Below are positions 18,341-26,572 of a DNA stretch of 64,000 bases, piece after piece. The number at the start of each line of letters is the position of its first letter. Positions within the stretch are counted from its first letter, which is position 1. Source of the stretch: UBA9926 sp038131595. Its GTDB lineage: Bacteria > Pseudomonadota > Gammaproteobacteria > Pseudomonadales > Azotimanducaceae. A model generated the notes under the pieces. It was not told the DNA's origin, searched no databases, and saw nothing but the letters and a program-made list of their open reading frames with translations. Location: the NCBI GenBank assembly GCA_038131595.1, contig JAYPPR010000003.1, forward strand, positions 124,001 to 188,000. Direction: 5' to 3'. Position numbers and translations under genes: made by a program.

Positions 18341-19885
18341 CTAATAACGCGGTGATCGTCGATGCATAACCCCGTCATCCGTCAGCGCATATTCGGTCAG
18401 GGTTTGCTCATCATGATTCATTCGCCAGGACAGTAACTTCTGCGTGTATTCGAGCATCACTGCTTGATAATCGGGATGTCCTGAGACATCCCGCATTTCA
18501 TAGGGGTCCTCTGCAAGATCAAAGAGTAACGGCGGTAAGCTCGTAAAGTGTACGTACTTAAAGCGGTCTCCCCTGACGACGTTTAATGAACACTGATGCA
18601 AGGTCAGATTAAGTGCTTGTTCCAAATCGGTGCCGCTGGCCACGTCTCTAAAGTCATATTCCCAATGCGCTTCATTTCGCCAGTTCGCTGAAGAAGCCTT
18701 GTCGTGCAGTAGACCGAGCAGCGACTTGCCATCGCACTGGACGGGGGCAGTTAAGCCTACCGCCTCGAGGAGGGTGGGCATGATGTCGACGTGCTCGGTG
18801 AAAGCGCCGACTCGGTTTGGGCGGCTATCTTGTTCAAGGGATGCGGGTAGACGAACGATTAGCGGCACGTGATAGGAGTCGTCGAAATAACCCAATTTGC
18901 CGAGTAAATGGTGATGCCCCAGTTGCTCACCATGGTCCGAGGTAAAAATAACTAAGGTGTTGTCCCACTGACGGCCTTGTTTTAGCTCGTTAAACAGTCG
19001 GCCCAATTGGGTATCGACCTCGCTCATAAGACCGAAGTAGCTAGCGCGCAGTCTGGCCATTTTTTGGTCGTTTGGAGCGCGATAGTGCGATTTCTTGAGC
19101 ATTGCTGCTAAAAACGGATGTTGATTCGCCTCTATCTCAAGTGATGGGGCTCGATTAAAACCGCCTAGCAATCTTGGATCATAGAGTTCGTTGTAGGGGA
19201 AGGGGGCCACCCAAGGGGGGTGTGGCCGTAACAGCGAAAGATGGACGCACCAAGGGTCTGACTGGGGCATCACATACTCAAGCACCTTATCCACCATGAA
19301 GGTTGTATCGTGGTGTTCCTTGGGGATTGCAAGCGGAGCCGCAAAGCGTCCGCCTGCCTCGAATTCTGGAACGTCTTGCTTTTCGGTATAAAGCCGCCAG
19401 TTGGGCTCTGGGATGGCATAGCCTTTTTCCTGTAGCCAGGCGGCCCATGCGTCCGGGAAAGTGCCCATCTCGACGATCGGTTCGATGCCAGGCAAAAGCC
19501 CCTCGTAGGTCCTCAGTCTTGGATCGGTGGCGTCAACGAATCGAGGGTCGAGTGCCGTGTCGGTGTAGCCGAATAGACTGGGCGTGTAGCCAATGCTTCG
19601 AAGCTGGAGCGCCCAGTTATCAAATCGGTGATCTAGCGGTGTTCCATTGGTGCCTGAGCGATGGTTTTGTAAATACATCCCCGTGTGCAAACTTGCTCTT
19701 GATGGGCCGCAGGGCACAGCATTGGCAAAGTGGCGTTCAAACAGCGTGCCTTCGGCCGCGAGCGCATCGAGGTTTGGCGTTTGTACTCGGTGGCCTAACA
19801 GGGATAGGCAGTCTCCCCGCCACTGATCGGCAGTAATGAAGAGAATGTTGGGGCGTTGACTAGACACGTCACCAGTATGCCACAC
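18341..19885 (-). CDS. Sulfatase-superfamily hydrolase resembling phosphonate monoester hydrolase (PMH)
   Basis: 514 residues. N-terminal metal site in LFITADQWRGDC. The formylglycine motif is VPCGPSRASLHTG (Cys59), where the Cys should be oxidised to formylglycine by a maturation enzyme not encoded here. A later metal block is FTSDHGEQLGHHHLLGK. The C-terminal part (YVHFTSLPPLLFDL, then EYTQKLLSWRMNH) closely matches my memory of Rhizobium/Burkholderia PMHs, which hydrolyse phosphonate monoesters, phosphodiesters and, promiscuously, sulfate esters. No signal peptide, so cytoplasmic. GTG at 19867 is an alternative start. The 17-base overlap with the upstream gene supports one operon. Confidence 0.8.
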   Translation of the reverse strand: MWHTGDVSSQRPNILFITADQWRGDCLSLLGHRVQTPNLDALAAEGTLFERHFANAVPCGPSRASLHTGMYLQNHRSGTNGTPLDHRFDNWALQLRSIGYTPSLFGYTDTALDPRFVDATDPRLRTYEGLLPGIEPIVEMGTFPDAWAAWLQEKGYAIPEPNWRLYTEKQDVPEFEAGGRFAAPLAIPKEHHDTTFMVDKVLEYVMPQSDPWCVHLSLLRPHPPWVAPFPYNELYDPRLLGGFNRAPSLEIEANQHPFLAAMLKKSHYRAPNDQKMARLRASYFGLMSEVDTQLGRLFNELKQGRQWDNTLVIFTSDHGEQLGHHHLLGKLGYFDDSYHVPLIVRLPASLEQDSRPNRVGAFTEHVDIMPTLLEAVGLTAPVQCDGKSLLGLLHDKASSANWRNEAHWEYDFRDVASGTDLEQALNLTLHQCSLNVVRGDRFKYVHFTSLPPLLFDLAEDPYEMRDVSGHPDYQAVMLEYTQKLLSWRMNHDEQTLTEYALTDDGVMHRRSPRY

Positions 19886-20717
19886 CCGCCTGCGTTCCTG
19901 CGTGACTGACGACGAAGCGATTAGGCAGCTCAGCTTTCTTATTTTGTCTCTGAACGATTAGAGACGCACCCGTTTCACTTGGATTCTGGAAAGCGATCGT
20001 TCTGCCTCTCGAGGACAAGCCATAGTCATCGAGTGCGGTCTTGATCAGCGACAGCGAAGCGTTCTTTTTAGAGGAATGATTACTAAATAGAGCGGTCACT
20101 ACATTGCTATAGCCGCTGGCTGAGAAATTCAGGCCATTCGTGAACGTTCGTTCAATCAATGGACGGTGCAAGTTGAGCCAACGCCTTGCTGAGGGTGGAT
20201 CCAGATGATTCTTGATCAGGAGGCCGTCCGGGAGAAGCAATGAAAGCGTACGTTCAGTCCAAACCGACTCGTTTTTCGCTGGGTGGACTGGGTCCCCTGG
20301 TGCATCGGAATAGAGATCATCGATTACAACATTGAATCTTTCTTGGTTGTGATCGACAAACGCCAAGGCATCCCGGTGAACGAGCCGTGTGCGGGGATGG
20401 TTGACACCAAAATAGTCCTTAGCAATACCAAGATGCGTAGCATCAATGTCTACGCCTGTAAGCTCGACGTTTGGCAAGAGAAATCGTAACTGGTTGAGAC
20501 TGGCGCCGCCTCCCACACCCAGCATGAGGATATGATCTGTTGGCGTCGCTCGAAGAAGGACCGGCAAGCTTAAGAGATCCCAGACGGCGCCGCCAAAAAC
20601 GTGGGACTTGTTCCACTGTGAGTGAAAAGCGCCGTTGGTATAGAGTCGAAGTGAGGCACCAGCTTGTCGGACCTCGTAGTGCTTTCCGGCCTTATTGACT
20701 TCAAACAGGACAGTCAT
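19869..20717 (-). CDS. Spermidine synthase-like methyltransferase-fold protein
   Basis: About 282 residues with a Rossmann methyltransferase core: LMLGVGGGASLNQL (motif I), TGVDIDATHLGIA (acidic loop), and VVIDDLYSD, similar to the spermidine-synthase catalytic region. The ATG at 20717 is used because it forms an ATGA overlap with the pgi stop. Whether it transfers aminopropyl or methyl groups cannot be said; many proteins with this architecture are not true spermidine synthases. Genetic coupling to pgi is clear, functional coupling is not. Confidence 0.7.
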   Translation of the reverse strand: MTVLFEVNKAGKHYEVRQAGASLRLYTNGAFHSQWNKSHVFGGAVWDLLSLPVLLRATPTDHILMLGVGGGASLNQLRFLLPNVELTGVDIDATHLGIAKDYFGVNHPRTRLVHRDALAFVDHNQERFNVVIDDLYSDAPGDPVHPAKNESVWTERTLSLLLPDGLLIKNHLDPPSARRWLNLHRPLIERTFTNGLNFSASGYSNVVTALFSNHSSKKNASLSLIKTALDDYGLSSRGRTIAFQNPSETGASLIVQRQNKKAELPNRFVVSHAGTQAGVAYW

Positions 20718-22222
20718 TGGTCGGGGGTTAATCGTTCCATGATGCGCTGGATACTGGGCTGCTCTGCCCGGCCTTGGCTCAGATTGCGGGCTAGTCTTTT
20801 GCCCAGTTCGACTCCCCATTGGTCGAAGGCATTGATATTGAAGAGCGCCGCGAGCGTGAAGACCTTGTGCTCATAGAGGGCAATGAGCTGGCCAAGGGAT
20901 GCTGCATCGTATCGACTAAATATCAGGGCTGACGAGGGGCGATTGCCTGGGTAATGCCGGTGTTGGTCCGATGAGTGATCACCAAACGCCAGCGCACTCA
21001 TCTGTGCGACTAGATTCTGATTGAGGAGTCGCTGCTGTTCGCTCAGATCCGTCTCGACCTCAGTGAATCCAATGAAGTCCACGGGGATCAGCAGGCGCCC
21101 TTGGTGGAGCAGCTGGAAAAACGCGTGTTGTGCGTTGGTTCCTGGTTGACCCCAAATCACGGTCCCGGTTTGGTAGGTCAACGGCTCTCCCTCTCTACTA
21201 GCAGACTTGCCAAGACTTTCCATCTCAAGCTGCTGCAAAAAAGAAGGTAGTAGCGACAATCGTTGGCTATAGGGGATGATGGCCGCCGTCTCAGCGCCAA
21301 GCATTGTCCCGTACCAAAAGGCGAGCAGGGCCATGATGACTGGAATGTTCCTTTCGGGCGGGCTGTCTGCAAAATGGCGATCGATGCGTTCAGCGCCTGC
21401 TAGTAGGCGCTCGAAACGGTCGTAGCCGAGATGAAGACTGATGGCTAAGCCAACGCTCGACCATAATGAATATCGTCCACCGATATCCTCGCTGAACCCA
21501 AATGTTGCGTCCTCGGGTATACCAAACTGAGAGGACTTGTCGACCGCCACCGTAACCGCCGCAAAGTGAGCGTCGATGTTAGCCTCAGGGTCGAGCTTAG
21601 ACTTGAGCCAGGTCCTCGCTCTTGATGCGTTGTCCAGCGTTTCAAGGGTTGTAAACGTTTTGCTTACGATAATGAAAAGCGTTGTTTCTGGGTCGCATTT
21701 AGCCAACGTTCTCGCGAGATCTGCGCCATCGATATTGGCGACGAAGTGCATGGAAAACTGGGCCGCCGGATCGTCCTGTAGCGCATCGCAAAGAAGGCGC
21801 GGGCCAAAGTCAGACCCGCCGATGCCGATATTCACGATGTGCTCAAATGGTCGGCCGCTCGAGCCGTGACGCTCTCCCTTGCGGATCGATTCGCTGAATC
21901 GCTTGAGGGCTTGCTGAGTGGGGTCGTTGCTGACGAATGTTTTTTTTCGGATGCGGGTGTGCCCAACGGCTCGTTGCTCTGTCAGGTTGATGGCCTGACC
22001 CTCAAACATCCCCTGCCTGAGGCTGTTAAAGGGTGAGTCGTCCAGCGCCTGAACGAGCGCTTTAAAAATTGAGGGGCTTATTTGATGGTGGTTGAAGTTG
22101 AATGTCAGGTCGCCTAGTTGCACCTCACTCATCGCGATCCACTCGTCACTTGCAACTGCCTCCGCCACCGAGGGTCGTGAACGGGACAATGATTCGAGCG
22201 TGGACCAGTCGCGTTGGCGCAT
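20714..22222 (-). CDS. pgi: Glucose-6-phosphate isomerase
   Basis: Interconverts glucose-6-phosphate and fructose-6-phosphate in glycolysis/gluconeogenesis. Diagnostic blocks are IVSKTFTTLETLDNA, EDIGGRYSLWSSVGL and NAFDQWGVELGKRLA (the second family signature, with catalytic-region residues), plus VNIGIGGSDFGPRLL near residue 110. Length is 502 residues, shorter than E. coli Pgi (549) but normal for many proteobacteria. First gene of a four-gene minus-strand run; a 638-base gap lies upstream. Confidence 0.96.
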   Translation of the reverse strand: MRQRDWSTLESLSRSRPSVAEAVASDEWIAMSEVQLGDLTFNFNHHQISPSIFKALVQALDDSPFNSLRQGMFEGQAINLTEQRAVGHTRIRKKTFVSNDPTQQALKRFSESIRKGERHGSSGRPFEHIVNIGIGGSDFGPRLLCDALQDDPAAQFSMHFVANIDGADLARTLAKCDPETTLFIIVSKTFTTLETLDNASRARTWLKSKLDPEANIDAHFAAVTVAVDKSSQFGIPEDATFGFSEDIGGRYSLWSSVGLAISLHLGYDRFERLLAGAERIDRHFADSPPERNIPVIMALLAFWYGTMLGAETAAIIPYSQRLSLLPSFLQQLEMESLGKSASREGEPLTYQTGTVIWGQPGTNAQHAFFQLLHQGRLLIPVDFIGFTEVETDLSEQQRLLNQNLVAQMSALAFGDHSSDQHRHYPGNRPSSALIFSRYDAASLGQLIALYEHKVFTLAALFNINAFDQWGVELGKRLARNLSQGRAEQPSIQRIMERLTPDQ

Positions 22223-22336
22223 GATGAGATCCGCTTAGAGATGGGGTTTAAGTATAACCGAGCCTCGCTCGCCAGTTGATGTTTGTCACTCTGCGGTGGC
22301 TATCGTATCGGGAGGATGCGTACAATTTGCGCGGTT

Positions 22337-22350
22337 GCAAGTGCACTTGC
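22337..22350. promoter_or_regulatory. Perfect 14-base palindrome, possible operator
   Basis: GCAAGTGCACTTGC reads the same on both strands and lies in the region between pgi and the fusion reductase. Its symmetry and position fit a dimeric regulator site. No regulator gene is adjacent, and it could be chance. Confidence 0.3.
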
Positions 22351-22623
22351 CCAGAGATTGGTCGCACAAAGTAGAACGATCCAGATAACGAATGATAGCA
22401 GGGTGCGTTAATCTGAGCGCAGGAAATCGACTTGGGTACCTCAGTTCTAGCGAGTGATAGCGTTCAGAGGGAGGCTTTTAAGACGCTAGCCTCGCGTCAG
22501 GCAGGACGCTTGTGGGGGTTCTGCGCAGATGGGGAGGCGATCAAGTCAATCAGTCACTGAAGGTGACGGTAGCGATTAGCTTCGGATAGCCGAATCACTC
22601 CTCAAGAGGCGCATAAGTAAAGG

Positions 22624-22706
22624 GGCGGTGAAAAGGGTGGTGAAAAGCGTATTAAAAATAGCGGTGAAAGGGCGGTAAGAAGAGCGGCGAAAAAACGGCT
22701 GGCAAT
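22624..22706. repeat. Degenerate 12-base tandem array (GCGGTGAAAAG type)
   Basis: Successive units are GGCGGTGAAAAG, GGTGGTGAAAAG, CGTATTAAAAAT, AGCGGTGAAAG (11 bases), GGCGGTAAGAAG and AGCGGCGAAAAA, followed by a decayed unit. The period is 12, with alternating G-rich and A-rich halves. Non-coding on both strands as far as I can see. Confidence 0.7.
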
Positions 22707-22860
22707 TGAGTGGCAATCTTTTGGAGTGACAGAAGCATCGGCCGGCCTGATTGACCTGGACCTGATCAGCGCCTGCTTGGGCGTGGCGTGTTTGATGGCC
22801 GATAGGGTAGAGGCGATGGTTGGGCAGTGCGATCACTCGGCGGACACAGTGTGAAACGGT

Positions 22861-24999
22861 ATGAATAAATGGATAGTTGGCCTGGTAGTGCTGGGCGCTT
22901 TACTGATGGCATGGGCGCTTGGGCTTCAAGACCTTTTGACCCTCAGCAACGTGAAAACCCAACAGGTAGTGCTGGGCGATTGGGTCTCTAGCGAGCCGGT
23001 GCTCAGCGCAATCGCGTTTTCATTAGTGTATGTCCTGATGACGACCTTTAGCGTGCCGGGTGCCGCGCTAATGACGCTTTTAGCCGGCGCATTATTCGGG
23101 TGGGTTGCGGGTGTAGTGCTGGTGTTGCTCAGCGCTAGTATTGGCGCGCTGCTTGCGATGTTGATGGCTCGCTACGTCCTGCGAGATTGGGTTGCTAGCC
23201 GTTATCGAAAGGCAATGGCGAGTGTTAATGCACAGATGGAAAAACAAGGTGCGTTTTACTTATTCACCTTGCGCCTAGTCCCGCTCTTCCCGTTTTTTCT
23301 CGTTAATTTACTCATGGGCCTCACGACCATGGCTTGGTCGCGCTATTTCTGGGTGTCCGCGCTCGGTATGGCGCCGGGAACGATGGTGTATGTCAATGCG
23401 GGTGCGGAACTGAGTGCGATTGACTCGCTAGATGGGGTGCTGGCGCCCGATGTGTTGTTAGCCTTTGTGCTTTTGGCAGCGCTGCCGTGGTTAGCAAAGA
23501 GTGGTCTCGCAAGGTGGTCGAGGTTTAAGCGGTATCGTGGCTTTCAGCGGCCCAAGCATTATGACTATGACCTGATTGTCATTGGGGCGGGGTCAGGCGG
23601 TTTGGTAGCCGCGCTCATCGCAAGCACTTTAAAAGCTCGGGTTGCGTTGGTGGAGGCTGGTGATATGGGCGGCGATTGCCTAAACACTGGCTGCGTCCCG
23701 AGCAAAGCGTTGTTGGCAAGGGCAGGAGTGGCCCAAAAAGCAAGAGATGCATCAGGGTTTGGTGTATCAACGGGCCCGGTTTCAGTCGACTTCGAAGCGG
23801 TGATGAGCCAGGTTGAAGCCGCTATCGCGACTATTGCGCCCAACGATTCAGTTGAGCGTTACACGGCGCTTGGTGTCGATGTGATTAAAGGATGGGCTCA
23901 GCTCCCATCGCCTTTCGAGGTGCAGGTCAATGACCAGACGTTTTCATCACGCTCGATCATCATGGCGAGCGGCGCGTCTCCCATCGTGCCTGATGTGGCC
24001 GGCGCTATCACGGTGCCCGTGCTGACATCGGACAGTATCTGGTCACTTCAAGCGTTGCCCAAAAGACTCCTGGTGGTCGGTGGCGGCGCCATCGGTTGCG
24101 AAATGGCTCAAGCTTTTCAGCGGTTGGGTAGCCAGGTTGTCTTGGTAGAGGCAATGTCTCGGTTAGTCGCGAGGGAAGAGCCGGAGGTGAGCGATCGATT
24201 GGAGGCAAGCCTCGCTAAAGAAGGCATCGAGATTTTCTGTAATGCGCGCTTCAATGGGCAGCGGCCCAAGGGGCAGATGGAAATACTAACGAGTGGCCAT
24301 GAGAGCGATGGTCACCTCGTTGAAGTCGATGCCGTGCTCTTCGCATTAGGTCGAACACCAACGCTAGATTCGAGAACCCAGGAGACGTTGCGATTCTCCC
24401 TTGGTCGAGGAGGGAGTCTCCAAGTCAATGAATCGCTACAAACCGACTACCCAAACATTTATGGCGTTGGGGATGTAACTGGACAGATCCAATTGACGCA
24501 CGCGGCATCCCACATGGCTTGGACTGCTGCGGTCAACGCGCTGTTTGGTGATGTCTATGCGCTGAAAGTCGATTTCTCTGTTATGCCGAGCTGTATTTAC
24601 ACTACGCCAGAAGTGGCTCGCGTAGGCGCGACTAAAGAGGGTCTTGCAGAAGAGGGCCGAGCGTTTGAAGTCACTCGGTTCGAGTTGAGCGACCTAGACC
24701 GCGCGATCGCTGAAAACAACACGAGTGGATTCGTGCAAGTGCTGACCGAGCCTGGCTCTGATCGATTGTTGGGTGCCACGATTGTTGCGCCGCATGCGGG
24801 CGAGATGCTATCTGAGTTCGTGCTCGCGATGCGGTGGGGCCTAGGACTGAACAAGATTTTGTCGACTGTACATGCCTATCCCACATGGTCAGAGGCCAAC
24901 AAACGCGTGGCGGGTGTTTGGCGCCAAAAATCGAAGCCAGAGTGGGCGCTCAATATCCTACAGCGGTATTTTGCTTGGCGCCGAGGAAAGGCCCAGTAA
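22861..24999 (+). CDS. Fusion of a TVP38/TMEM64 (VTT) membrane domain with a mercuric reductase-like flavin disulfide reductase
   Basis: 712 residues. The first ~220 contain several hydrophobic segments and the VTT/DedA-like core (GALFGWVAGVVLVLLSASIGA, shortened here to its key glycines; then LRLVPLFPFFLVN). After a basic linker, an FAD/NAD(P) oxidoreductase begins at ~237 (LIVIGAGSGGLVAA), with the redox pair in GGDCLNTGCVPSKALL, an NAD(P) site (LLVVGGGAIGCEMAQ), the FAD block YGVGDVTGQ and a C-terminal dimerisation domain (VHAYPTWSEA). There is no N-terminal heavy-metal domain and no vicinal C-terminal cysteines, so mercury reduction is unlikely. Similar fusions exist in other marine proteobacteria. 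Expected location is the inner membrane with the enzyme in the cytoplasm. Substrate unknown. Confidence 0.88.
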   Translation: MNKWIVGLVVLGALLMAWALGLQDLLTLSNVKTQQVVLGDWVSSEPVLSAIAFSLVYVLMTTFSVPGAALMTLLAGALFGWVAGVVLVLLSASIGALLAMLMARYVLRDWVASRYRKAMASVNAQMEKQGAFYLFTLRLVPLFPFFLVNLLMGLTTMAWSRYFWVSALGMAPGTMVYVNAGAELSAIDSLDGVLAPDVLLAFVLLAALPWLAKSGLARWSRFKRYRGFQRPKHYDYDLIVIGAGSGGLVAALIASTLKARVALVEAGDMGGDCLNTGCVPSKALLARAGVAQKARDASGFGVSTGPVSVDFEAVMSQVEAAIATIAPNDSVERYTALGVDVIKGWAQLPSPFEVQVNDQTFSSRSIIMASGASPIVPDVAGAITVPVLTSDSIWSLQALPKRLLVVGGGAIGCEMAQAFQRLGSQVVLVEAMSRLVAREEPEVSDRLEASLAKEGIEIFCNARFNGQRPKGQMEILTSGHESDGHLVEVDAVLFALGRTPTLDSRTQETLRFSLGRGGSLQVNESLQTDYPNIYGVGDVTGQIQLTHAASHMAWTAAVNALFGDVYALKVDFSVMPSCIYTTPEVARVGATKEGLAEEGRAFEVTRFELSDLDRAIAENNTSGFVQVLTEPGSDRLLGATIVAPHAGEMLSEFVLAMRWGLGLNKILSTVHAYPTWSEANKRVAGVWRQKSKPEWALNILQRYFAWRRGKAQ

Positions 25000-25055
25000 A
25001 TAGTAGGTTATCGGATAGAGATCTAGTGATTAGAGCGTAAATCGATCGAGAGATA

Positions 25056-25087
25056 GTGGATAAGTGGATAAGTGGATAAGTGGGTAA
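25056..25087. repeat. Four tandem 8-base repeats
   Basis: Three exact GTGGATAA units and a fourth GTGGGTAA lie between the fusion reductase and the convergent hydroxy-acid dehydrogenase. Flanking sequence carries further GATA-like remnants. No function visible. Confidence 0.8.
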
Positions 25088-25212
25088 TTAGAACGTGGTT
25101 GAGGTTAGCTGGCAGGATCAGCCAGAGGTTGCAAAACAACGAGATACAATTGAGCGAAAGGATTGTTCAGCCAATTCCAGCGCCTATCCCTTACCCACCG
25201 CCGGCGAAGCCG

Positions 25213-26295
25213 CTAATAGCCTTCATCCAATGAGAGGAGTGGGAAAGCCGACAGCACATCGCTGTCCGTAACCACAGGGGCGTTTTCCACCAGCGCTGGT
25301 GTTAAGTCACTTAAGCGTGGCGTGCCGCAAAGCGCCATAGTCTCAACGATTTCGGCGCGCAGGATGCGAAGGCATGCGGTCAGTGCTTCAACGCCACCCG
25401 CGGCCAGCGCCCAGGCTTCGAGGCGACCAAGTCCCACCATGTTTGCACCCATGGCAATGGCCTTAACGATGTCACTGCCTCGATAAAATCCCCCGTCAAC
25501 GATCAGGGGAACGGGGATGTCGATCTCCCTGACAACGTCCTCAAGCACGTCAAGCGCGCCAGGCCCGTGGTCGAGCTGCCTGCCGCCATGGTTGGACAAA
25601 TAAATGGCGTCCATCCCAATGTCCAGCGCACGCCTAACATCGTCGACACGACTGAGTCCTTTCAAAAAGATCGGGATCGTCGATTTTTGCTTGATTCGTT
25701 CAATATCCTTCCAGGAGAGCTTGGCCTGGAACGTAAAATCCCCGTGGCCGGCTGCTTGGGAGGTTGGAATAACCCGTTTTGCGATATCGCGTTCACGGCG
25801 GCTGACAACAGCGGTATCTACCGTTAGGCACAGCCCCAGATAACCGCTGGCAGTGACGCGAGCCAACACCTCGTCGACCCATGCGTCATCACCGCGAACA
25901 TACAATTGGTAAAATTTAGGGTTGTTTGCTGCCGCGGCGATATCCTCAATGCTTGGTGAGCAAACAGAACTTGCCATGCTGGCAATCCCGGCGTTTTCAG
26001 CTGCGATCGCAGCACTGGCACCACCCCCCGCATCGAACACTTGCAGCGAACCGATCGGGGCGAGCATGACCGGCATGGCGAGCGTCGCGCCGAAGAATTC
26101 TGTGGTGCAATCGATACTGGAGACATCGTTTAATACGAAGGGCCGCAACGCGCGCCCGTCAATGGCGTGTCGGTTTCGCTTTAGCGTCGTCTCGGTTTCC
26201 GTGCCGCCGATGAGGTAGTCCCAATCGGTTTGATTGAGGTTCAGCCGAGCGGCCTTCACGATCTCGTGAAGTGTTCGAAATCGGTCTTTTTTCAT
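25213..26295 (-). CDS. FMN-dependent alpha-hydroxy-acid dehydrogenase/oxidase
   Basis: About 360 residues with a TIM-barrel FMN fold, oxidising an (S)-2-hydroxy acid such as lactate, glycolate or mandelate. The active-site signature is YLSNHGGRQLDHGPG (catalytic His and substrate Arg); VDGGFYRGSDIVKA and GLGRL bind FMN phosphate. The start ATG 26295 has AAGGTG seven bases upstream; the ATG at 26334 adds residues with no family match. No membrane-insertion loop is obvious, so either an oxidase/monooxygenase or a quinone-linked dehydrogenase is possible. It is divergent from the small membrane protein at 26423. Confidence 0.88.
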   Translation of the reverse strand: MKKDRFRTLHEIVKAARLNLNQTDWDYLIGGTETETTLKRNRHAIDGRALRPFVLNDVSSIDCTTEFFGATLAMPVMLAPIGSLQVFDAGGGASAAIAAENAGIASMASSVCSPSIEDIAAAANNPKFYQLYVRGDDAWVDEVLARVTASGYLGLCLTVDTAVVSRRERDIAKRVIPTSQAAGHGDFTFQAKLSWKDIERIKQKSTIPIFLKGLSRVDDVRRALDIGMDAIYLSNHGGRQLDHGPGALDVLEDVVREIDIPVPLIVDGGFYRGSDIVKAIAMGANMVGLGRLEAWALAAGGVEALTACLRILRAEIVETMALCGTPRLSDLTPALVENAPVVTDSDVLSAFPLLSLDEGY

Positions 26296-26358
26296 CGATG
26301 GCACCTTATTTTGTCCAAACCGGCTATGGCGCATAAAGCCGCTTCCGCCTAATTTGGC

Positions 26359-26386
26359 TTGACTCGGAAAAGCGCTTCTGTAGAGT
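26359..26386 (+). promoter_or_regulatory. Probable sigma70 promoter for the 41-residue membrane protein
   Basis: TTGACT (26359-26364), a 16-base spacer and TAGAGT (26381-26386) lie 36 bases before the ATG at 26423. This supports expression of the short gene. Confidence 0.45.
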
Positions 26387-26422
26387 TAACCAAACCAAAA
26401 CGACCTAGCGCAAGGAGTTGCT

Positions 26423-26548
26423 ATGAGCTCAGAGATCGAGCAAGCAGAAGCCGAAGATCAATCCACGGTACGCAATCTGGCGTTGATGATGGCCGGCTTT
26501 GGTGGACTAACGGTCATCCTCATTATTATCGCCCAGATGGTTGTCTAG
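26423..26548 (+). CDS. Small single-span membrane protein (41 residues)
   Basis: A short gene with a textbook ribosome-binding site: AAGGAG ends five bases before the ATG. The first ~18 residues are acidic and polar (MSSEIEQAEAEDQ), followed by one hydrophobic helix (about residues 19-41, including GGLTVILIIIAQMVV) that ends at the stop. The predicted topology is a short cytosolic tail with the C-terminus in or across the inner membrane. A plausible promoter precedes it. It is followed after 24 bases by the exported PPOX-family protein. No family recognised. Confidence 0.7.
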   Translation: MSSEIEQAEAEDQSTVRNLALMMAGFGGLTVILIIIAQMVV

Positions 26549-26572
26549 CACACGACAGGAATCAACCACTCC

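Larger units (their letters stand above)
22223..22860. other. Divergent intergenic region upstream of pgi
   Basis: A 638-base gap with no supportable gene. It holds a perfect 14-base palindrome, GCAAGTGCACTTGC (22337-22350), about 115 bases before pgi, and a degenerate 12-base tandem array (22624-22706). A TATACT on the minus strand about 35-40 bases before the pgi start could be a -10 box but lacks a good -35. Confidence 0.5.

Noticed and set aside
22576..22836. Minus-strand 86-codon frame in the gap before the fusion reductase
   Set aside because: It crosses the 12-base array, has no domain pattern and no convincing ribosome-binding site.
22861..24999. Mercuric reductase (merA)
   Set aside because: The disulfide reductase core matches, but the heavy-metal domain and C-terminal vicinal cysteines are missing and no mer genes are adjacent.
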